Below are positions 58,690 to 64,000 of a stretch of DNA of 64,000 nt, one piece after another. The notes below the pieces were generated by a model. That model was not told the origin of the DNA. It made no database searches and worked only from the letters and a program-made list of their open reading frames with translations. How positions within the stretch are numbered: the first letter of the stretch is position 1; each line of letters begins with the position of its first letter. The stretch lies in the NCBI GenBank assembly GCA_017537045.1, contig JAFYLN010000096.1:58253-122252 (forward strand), written 5' to 3'. Origin of the DNA: Oscillospiraceae bacterium. GTDB lineage: Bacteria > Bacillota_A > Clostridia > Oscillospirales > Oscillospiraceae. The position numbers were made by a program, and so were the translations under genes.

Positions 58690-59142
58690 TCAGGTTGTCA
58701 GACTTGCGATCTCGCCACAAAAAACAGCGGCAGCATTATTATCACGCATAACGACCATAACGGTATCGTCACCGGCCAATGTGCCAACGACCACACTTAG
58801 ATTCATGGCATCAATGGCAGAGGCTGCTGCTGCGGCAAGACCGGGTAATGTGTGGATCACAACGATATTCTGCGCATAGTCATAGCGGGTGACACACTCA
58901 CGGAAAATCGTATTCATACGTCCGGAAAATGTGGTAGGCATTTCTTTGGCGGCAACGGTATAACGGTAGGTTCCCAAGGCAGTTAATTCTTTGACGATGC
59001 GCAGCTCTTTAATATCGCGGGAAATGGTTGCCTGTGTGCTATGAAAACCGGCTTCCTGTAACTCCTGCAGGAGCTGCTCCTGCGTTTCAACATTGATATT
59101 GGAGATAATCTCCATAATTTTTGCCTGTCTTTGCGCTTTCAA
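58690..59142 (-). CDS. argR: Arginine repressor ArgR/AhrC
   Basis: A 150-residue ArgR: N-terminal winged helix (EEQLQELQEAGFHSTQATISRDIKELRIVK near 19-48) and C-terminal arginine-binding, hexamer-forming domain ending VVGTLAGDDTVMVVMRDNNAAAVFCGEIASL. The start is taken as TTG at 59142, 6 nt after GAGGTG; a GTG nine bases upstream is also possible. It lies between nadK and recN as in other Firmicutes. Confidence 0.93.
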   Translation of the reverse strand: MKAQRQAKIMEIISNINVETQEQLLQELQEAGFHSTQATISRDIKELRIVKELTALGTYRYTVAAKEMPTTFSGRMNTIFRECVTRYDYAQNIVVIHTLPGLAAAAASAIDAMNLSVVVGTLAGDDTVMVVMRDNNAAAVFCGEIASLTT

Positions 59143-59154
59143 ACCGTTCACCTC

Positions 59155-60018
59155 TCAGGAATTCTTAAATTTCATATTTACCACATCGTAAAAACTGCGG
59201 TCTTTCAGTCGAATCAGCTTTGTTTCGAGATTACTCTTACGCACTGTGACAACATCGCCCATATTCAGGCGCAGCGCCTTGCCGCCGTCAACAGACAGAT
59301 AGGCATTCCGGCGGGCATTCTGAACCAGTTCCACAGTGATAACACGCTTATCAGATGCAACGATACAGCGGCTCATCACATCATGGGCACAGATCGGTGT
59401 AATCAGAATATTGCTTGCTTCAGGTTCCACAATGGGGCCGCCGGCGGATAAGCTATAGGCTGTGGAGCCGGTTGGTGTTGCAACAATAATGCCATCGCCA
59501 CCGCACTGCATGGCTTCTACACCGTCACACTTAACAGCAAGATGTGCGATACGCGCAATGGCACCCTTGGTAATCACAACATCATTCAAACCGATATCAT
59601 GGAAAATAATATCGCGGTCACGCTGTACCACCACATCCAGCATCATACGCTTATCAAGGGTATAGTCACCATTCGCAAGGCGTGCAAGCTGATCCAGTTC
59701 TGTGCTTTCAAGTTCTGCCATAAAGCCCATGGTGCCGATATTGACACCGAGAATTGGCACATTTCTGCGGGTTGCGGATTTTGCCATGTGCAGAATCGTG
59801 CCGTCACCGCCAAAGCAGATCACCAGTTCGGCATTCTGAAGTTCCCTGTCCAGTTTATAAAACCGCAAATCCCTTGGCAGCTCATAGCTTCGGTCTACTT
59901 CAAAGGGCAGGCACAGCTTCGGCTCCATTCCGGCATCCTTTATGATTTTCATAGCCGCGCGAACCGTTTGGAAATTCTTATCCCGATAGGGATTTGGAGT
60001 TAAAATAATGTGTTTCAT
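59155..60018 (-). CDS. nadK: NAD kinase
   Basis: A 287-residue NAD kinase (PpnK), making NADP from NAD and ATP. It has CFGGDGTILHMAK near 68 (GGDG), GVNIGTMGFMAEL near 92 and MQCGGDGIIVATPTGSTAYSLSAGGP near 155-180. GAGGTAGGG precedes the ATG. It lies between tlyA and argR, a common clostridial operon order. Confidence 0.96.
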   Translation of the reverse strand: MKHIILTPNPYRDKNFQTVRAAMKIIKDAGMEPKLCLPFEVDRSYELPRDLRFYKLDRELQNAELVICFGGDGTILHMAKSATRRNVPILGVNIGTMGFMAELESTELDQLARLANGDYTLDKRMMLDVVVQRDRDIIFHDIGLNDVVITKGAIARIAHLAVKCDGVEAMQCGGDGIIVATPTGSTAYSLSAGGPIVEPEASNILITPICAHDVMSRCIVASDKRVITVELVQNARRNAYLSVDGGKALRLNMGDVVTVRKSNLETKLIRLKDRSFYDVVNMKFKNS

Positions 60019-60027
60019 ATCCCTACC

Positions 60028-60831
60028 TCAACTAAGTGTCTTATGCGCCTGCGAGACCACATCTGCGGTATCAGGCTCAATACCGGGCACATCTGCAAGT
60101 GTCAGATGCCCAAGAAATTCAATATTTCCTTCAGGACCCTTTACAGGAGAAAAGGTCAATCCAAGGATCGTAAACCCGAGATCCTTTACAAGTGCCACGA
60201 AGTTATCCAGTACCATCTGGTGGATTTTTGGGTCACGAACGACACCTTTCTTGCCAACATTTTCCTTACCTGCTTCAAATTGTGGCTTGATCAGGCAAAG
60301 AACCTGACCACTTTCCTGTTTTAAAAGTTTTTTGATGGTGGGAAGCACGATTTCCAGACCGATAAAACTAACATCGATCACAGATAAATCCAGAGGTTCT
60401 CCCAGATCCTCCGGGGTTACATAACGGATATTGGTACGTTCCATGACGACAACGCGCTCGTCAGAGCGGATCTTCCAGTCGAGCTGACCGTATCCAACAT
60501 CAATGGCAAACACTTTCTTTGCGCCCTGCTGCAAAAGACAATCTGTGAAACCACCGGTAGATGCACCGGAATCGCTGCAGACATAGCCATCCGGTTTTAC
60601 ACCGAAATCACGCAGCGCTTTTTCCAGCTTCAGACCACCACGGCTGACATAAGGACAGACAGCTCCGCGTACTTCAATTTCTACCGTTTCTTCGAAAGAA
60701 GTGCCGGGCTTATCCGCTTTTTGCCCATTGACATAGACGTTACCGCTCATGATGACTGCCTGCGCTTTGGAACGTGTTTCGGCATACAGACGCTCCACAA
60801 GAAGTACGTCAAGTCTTTTTTTAATCTTCAT
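60028..60831 (-). CDS. TlyA family rRNA 2'-O-methyltransferase
   Basis: A 267-residue protein: N-terminal S4 RNA-binding domain (KRLDVLLVERLYAETRSKAQAVIMSGNVYVNG near 5-36) and a FtsJ-like methyltransferase domain with DSGASTGGFTDCLLQQGAKKVFAIDVGYGQL near 86-116. TlyA in mycobacteria methylates 16S C1409 and 23S C1920; the Bacillus homologue is yqxC. The start at 60831 overlaps the dxs stop codon. Confidence 0.93.
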   Translation of the reverse strand: MKIKKRLDVLLVERLYAETRSKAQAVIMSGNVYVNGQKADKPGTSFEETVEIEVRGAVCPYVSRGGLKLEKALRDFGVKPDGYVCSDSGASTGGFTDCLLQQGAKKVFAIDVGYGQLDWKIRSDERVVVMERTNIRYVTPEDLGEPLDLSVIDVSFIGLEIVLPTIKKLLKQESGQVLCLIKPQFEAGKENVGKKGVVRDPKIHQMVLDNFVALVKDLGFTILGLTFSPVKGPEGNIEFLGHLTLADVPGIEPDTADVVSQAHKTLS

Positions 60832-62689
60832 GCCGCAGCACCTCACAAATGTAATCTGCCATTGCTTTACTGTCCAGACGAGTCTTCCGGTACAGACTCT
60901 TCATATCACCATGGGGAACAAAATCCTTGCCTAAATCAAACGCATGGACTTTACAATTAAGACCACCTTTTTGTAAGGACATGGCAATCGATTCACAGAT
61001 TCCGGAACCGGAGCATGTTTCTTCTGCAACAAAAACATGGCCACCGCATACGCTTTCAATCAGCTTGCCTTCATCATAATGGGTTACAGAATTCAAAATC
61101 AATTCACGGACATGGATATTTCTTTCTTCCAGCATTCTGACTGTTATCAAGGCTTCTTCAGCAAAAGGTCCATAAGTGACTAGGGTTACCCGGTCGTTTT
61201 CGGACTTCTGTAATGCATAGATTTCAGAAGGATCACCGAAGAAATGGCTTTGCGTACCGCAACAGGAAGATCCTCTTGGATAACGTACTGCTACAGGACC
61301 AGTACAATCATTGACTGCCCAGCGGAGCATCGCGCGCATTTCCTCAAAATTTGCAGGACACAGTACAGTCATGCCGGGAATCTGCCTCAGGAAACCCACA
61401 TCAAAAACGCCATGATGCGTCGGGCCGTCTTCACCTACAAGACCGGCACGGTCAATAGCAAAAACAACATGAAGCCCCAGAAGCGCAACATCCTGAATAA
61501 TCTGGTCATAGGCGCGCTGGAGGAATGTGGAATAGAGTGCGACAACAGGCACCATCCCCTGCTTTGCAAGACCGCCAGCCATAGAAACGGCATGTTCCTC
61601 TGCTATTCCCACATCAAACAAGCGCTTTGGAAATGCTTCACGGAATTTTAGAAGTCCCGTACCGCCGGGCATAGCGGCTGTGATGGCGCATACGCGGGAA
61701 TTTTCAGCTGCAAGTTCCACCATAGTTTCGCCGAATACATCAGAGTAGCTCTTATTACTGGTGGTAACAGAGTTACCGGTAACCGGATCAAATTTACCGA
61801 TGCCGTGGAATCTGGATGGATCCTCTTCAGCAGGCTGATAGCCATGCCCCTTCTTTGTCCGGACGTGGATCAGTACAGGAGAATTAAAATCACGTGCCAC
61901 ACGCAGAAGGTCGATCAATTCCGGCAAATCATGGCCATCCACCGGGCCAAGATAGGTCAGTCCCATATTTTCAAAAATAGTTGTTGGCAGAATAAAACGC
62001 TTGATACGGTTTTTGACCCGGCTGGTGAAATTGTAGAACGACTTACCGCCGGGAACATTTTTGAGAAGATTTCTGTAAATCAGCTTTAAACGCAGGTAGT
62101 CATCCGTACTGCGCAGGCGTGACAGGTGCTTTGCCATACCGCCCACATTCCGGTCGATAGACATTTCATTATCATTCAGAATGATAATCATAGGTTCCTT
62201 GCTGACAGCAGCATCATTTAAACCCTCATAGGCCATGCCTCCGGTAGCTGCACCGTCACCGATCAAAGCAATGACATGATAATTTTTATTCTGCAGGGTT
62301 CTTGCACGCGCCATACCCAACGCAATCGAAACAGAGCTGGAAGCGTGACCTGCAACAAAAGCGTCCGAATCACTTTCGTTCGGCTTGGGAAAGCCGGAAA
62401 TACCGCCAAACTGACGCAGATGCTCAAAATCCGTCTGGCGACCGGTCAGCAGCTTATGGACATAAGACTGATGGCCAACGTCAAATACCAGACGGTCTTC
62501 CATTGTATTAAAAACGGTCTCAATTGCAACGGTAAGCTCAACTGCACCCAGATTGGAGGCAAGGTGACCACCTGTTTGGGACACACTGGAAACCAGAAAG
62601 CTTCGAATCTCGTCGCACAAATCTGCGCGCTGCTGATCATTGAGGCGGGCAAGATCTTCATGACCGTTGATATTCGGTAAAATACGCAC
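60821..62689 (-). CDS. dxs: 1-deoxy-D-xylulose-5-phosphate synthase
   Basis: A 622-residue DXS, the first step of the MEP isoprenoid pathway (pyruvate plus glyceraldehyde 3-phosphate). ThDP site GDGAATGGMAYEGLNDA near 144, HVRTKKGHGYQPAE near 277, and the catalytic Glu in DVGIAEEHAVSMAGGLA near 357 are present. The start is GTG at 62689. ispA of the same pathway lies about 30 kb away in the nusB-xse cluster. dxs follows oapA. Confidence 0.97.
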   Translation of the reverse strand: MRILPNINGHEDLARLNDQQRADLCDEIRSFLVSSVSQTGGHLASNLGAVELTVAIETVFNTMEDRLVFDVGHQSYVHKLLTGRQTDFEHLRQFGGISGFPKPNESDSDAFVAGHASSSVSIALGMARARTLQNKNYHVIALIGDGAATGGMAYEGLNDAAVSKEPMIIILNDNEMSIDRNVGGMAKHLSRLRSTDDYLRLKLIYRNLLKNVPGGKSFYNFTSRVKNRIKRFILPTTIFENMGLTYLGPVDGHDLPELIDLLRVARDFNSPVLIHVRTKKGHGYQPAEEDPSRFHGIGKFDPVTGNSVTTSNKSYSDVFGETMVELAAENSRVCAITAAMPGGTGLLKFREAFPKRLFDVGIAEEHAVSMAGGLAKQGMVPVVALYSTFLQRAYDQIIQDVALLGLHVVFAIDRAGLVGEDGPTHHGVFDVGFLRQIPGMTVLCPANFEEMRAMLRWAVNDCTGPVAVRYPRGSSCCGTQSHFFGDPSEIYALQKSENDRVTLVTYGPFAEEALITVRMLEERNIHVRELILNSVTHYDEGKLIESVCGGHVFVAEETCSGSGICESIAMSLQKGGLNCKVHAFDLGKDFVPHGDMKSLYRKTRLDSKAMADYICEVLRHED

Positions 62690-62785
62690 GTATCAACACG
62701 TCCTTATACGAGTTTTTTTAACGGCAAAACCGTTTTATTAGACTGCGAATTAAGCAGCCTGTGGCGTGGCCGCCAAGAAATGAAC

Positions 62786-63382
62786 TTATTGTTTGTTTTT
62801 CTTTTTGGAACGGAAAAGCCCCGGCACATGCTCCAGCCAGTAAATAAGCTTACCGACAGCATGCACGATTTCTGTCGCAGAATTAACCGCAAAGGTTTTG
62901 CCGATTGCCTTTCCGCCAACCGTAAGTCCGGCGCAGAATGCGGACATCAGCAGAGAAACCATCTGCGGCCAGCCAAACTCCATATTCTGCAAAATCTGAG
63001 CCGCAATGGTTGCAGATGCGCTGCCGGAAACAACACCGCAAATATCACCAACAACGTCGTTACAAATGGAACTGACACGCTCAGCATTGCGAAGCAGCCT
63101 GATTGCTGCCTGTGCGCCGGGAACTTTGCGGGCAGCCATGGAATGGAAGGGTTTTTCATCCGCTGTGGCAACCGCCATACCGATGATGTCAAAAATAATG
63201 CCGATCAGAATAATTGCCAGGAGAATCAAAAATGCGGTAACAATACAGCTTCTGCTCATAACTTCGTCAGAAATGAACGAAATGGTACCCGAAATGACAA
63301 TCGTGACTAAAAAAATGGTGACGACCCACCGGATCGTCTTATTCCGCGCTTTCTTTGAAGCTGCGGGATCAGTTTTTGACAC
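62786..63382 (-). CDS. oapA: OLE-associated membrane protein OapA
   Basis: A 198-residue protein with at least three membrane segments (about 18-36, 45-70, 138-158) and a conserved hydrophilic loop (ATADEKPFHSMAARKVPGAQAAIRLLRNAERVSSICNDVVGDICGVVSG). It ends in a basic tail (FRSKKKNKQ). In Bacillus halodurans OapA (about 21 kDa) sits directly after the OLE RNA gene and binds that RNA at the membrane; size, topology, and position between a structured RNA and dxs match. Pipelines often label such proteins CorB/DUF21-like Mg2+ transporters. Start is GTG at 63382 behind AAAGGGG. Confidence 0.8.
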   Translation of the reverse strand: MSKTDPAASKKARNKTIRWVVTIFLVTIVISGTISFISDEVMSRSCIVTAFLILLAIILIGIIFDIIGMAVATADEKPFHSMAARKVPGAQAAIRLLRNAERVSSICNDVVGDICGVVSGSASATIAAQILQNMEFGWPQMVSLLMSAFCAGLTVGGKAIGKTFAVNSATEIVHAVGKLIYWLEHVPGLFRSKKKNKQ

Positions 63383-63399
63383 TTGAATAAACCCCTTTG

Positions 63400-64000
63400 A
63401 GATTATTGATAGAAAGACGGCAGCAGACAGGATAAATCTTACGGCTTAGGTCGGGTTGTTTTTCACCGGAGAGAACCTGCCGTTGCCGAACAGGCCGTTT
63501 CCATTTGATCTCTCAGCCTGGGTGTTGCCAAATCCAAGTACCCGATTGCCACTTAGTCCGTACTGTAATCCCCTGTCTGCCCAGTTACGACAGCCTAGGT
63601 GTTTTCCACAACAAAGTGATCCATAGTCTTAGCCTCTTTTGCAAGGATGGTTTCCAGAGGCGATGACGACAGACGCTTGGCCGAGCGTACCATCGCCTGA
63701 TCCTCTTTCCCCTCATACTCACTCAAGGCAGGCTACACTGCACACAGCACACGATTCTGCGCACTGCCTTGCAGGTTCTTTTCCCGGCTCGTACGCGATG
63801 GGATCCCGCTAGGGACGTTCTACCTCGTCGCACAATACCAGGTCTCCACGGAAAACGGGTCGTATGCTCCATGCCATTGGGGCGCGCCCGTAATCCTTAA
63901 CCCCCAGCACCCACCCTAAACTGGGCGTAAAAAGCAGGCACCAGGGACTTCATCGATGTGCCCTTCATAGGATTTTTAGGCCCTACCTGGAAGATGGACA
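63400..64000 (-). ncRNA. ole: OLE RNA (ornate, large, extremophilic)
   Basis: About 600 nt without a gene, higher in GC than neighbouring spacers, and dense in perfect complementary pairs. Examples: GCAGACAGG (63423-63431) with CCTGTCTGC (63572-63580), a long-range closing helix; AGGCGATG (63658-63665) with CATCGCCT (63691-63698) enclosing ACGCT/AGCGT. It is immediately upstream of oapA, then dxs, tlyA, nadK, argR, recN, which is the known OLE operon. Size agrees with the usual about 610 nt; the 5' end may run past the window edge. Rfam comparison was not possible here. RNase P and tmRNA were considered and their signatures not seen. Confidence 0.8.

Noticed and set aside
63400..64000. RNase P RNA, tmRNA or group II intron
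   Set aside because: No RNase P conserved cores, no tag-peptide frame with tmRNA ends, no intron domain V or maturase; position and size fit OLE RNA better.
1..64000. CRISPR arrays, tRNA or rRNA genes, insertion sequences
   Set aside because: No regularly spaced repeats, cloverleaf-like genes, rRNA stretches or transposase genes were found on reading both strands.

Overview
The window reads as a chromosomal segment of a spore-forming Firmicute of class Clostridia, probably an Oscillospiraceae/Ruminococcaceae-type gut anaerobe. The evidence is a complete spoIIIA operon (AA to AH), cotJ spore-coat genes, a CwlD-type cortex amidase, T-box control, energy-coupling-factor (ECF) vitamin transporters and typical clostridial gene neighbourhoods. 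Genus cannot be set from the sequence alone. No rRNA, tRNA, CRISPR array, prophage or insertion sequence was seen.

Layout. 1-8 kb: P-loop protein, membrane protein, mutS2, an HPr-type phosphocarrier with an upstream cre-like site, then uvrC-rsmD-coaD and a coiled-coil protein. 8-16 kb: two Xer tyrosine recombinases flank pfkA (reverse strand), an HTH/MFS pair and a lipoprotein esterase; a membrane-anchored XRE protein with a damaged start follows. 16-20 kb (reverse strand): radA, a methyltransferase, an HD protein and cwlD. 20-28 kb: an ECF transporter (S, double-ATPase A, T) runs straight into three tandem SAM-hydrolase (DUF62) genes. A reverse-strand cotJ pair (fused cotJA-cotJB, then cotJC) separates these from a fourth copy. 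28-39 kb (reverse strand): tag, a flavin reductase and a possible metalloprotein, then the sporulation/housekeeping superoperon spoIIIAA-AH, asp23, nusB, a TsaD-like gene, xseA, xseB, ispA. 39-49 kb: an ECF S component, ftsK/spoIIIE, a divergent UppP homologue, tepA-like, ybaK, yajC-tgt, a toxin-antitoxin module sitting between tgt and queA, then queA and dapA. 49-57 kb: a repeat-bearing lipoprotein, a Tyr T-box in front of peptidase-tyrS-GNAT, and an acetyltransferase operon headed by a short leader peptide and attenuator. 57-64 kb (reverse strand): oapA-dxs-tlyA-nadK-argR-recN preceded by about 600 nt of highly structured non-coding sequence that I assign to OLE RNA.

Most notable: (1) the OLE RNA and its membrane partner OapA at the right edge; (2) the 14-codon leader peptide, with an Arg-Ala-Arg-Arg tract, overlapping a terminator and a Shine-Dalgarno-sequestering hairpin ahead of acetyltransferase genes, the first of which carries an in-frame amber codon; (3) four SAM-hydrolase paralogues tied to a dedicated ECF transporter; (4) a CotJA-CotJB fusion; (5) a UppP homologue lacking the catalytic motif residues; (6) a toxin-antitoxin cassette with its own operator inside the queA/tgt region.

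The classical Bacillus order spoIIIA - yqhY - nusB - xseAB - ispA - dxs - yqxC - ahrC - recN is present here but cut after ispA; the dxs part lies about 27 kb away with OLE/oapA at its head.
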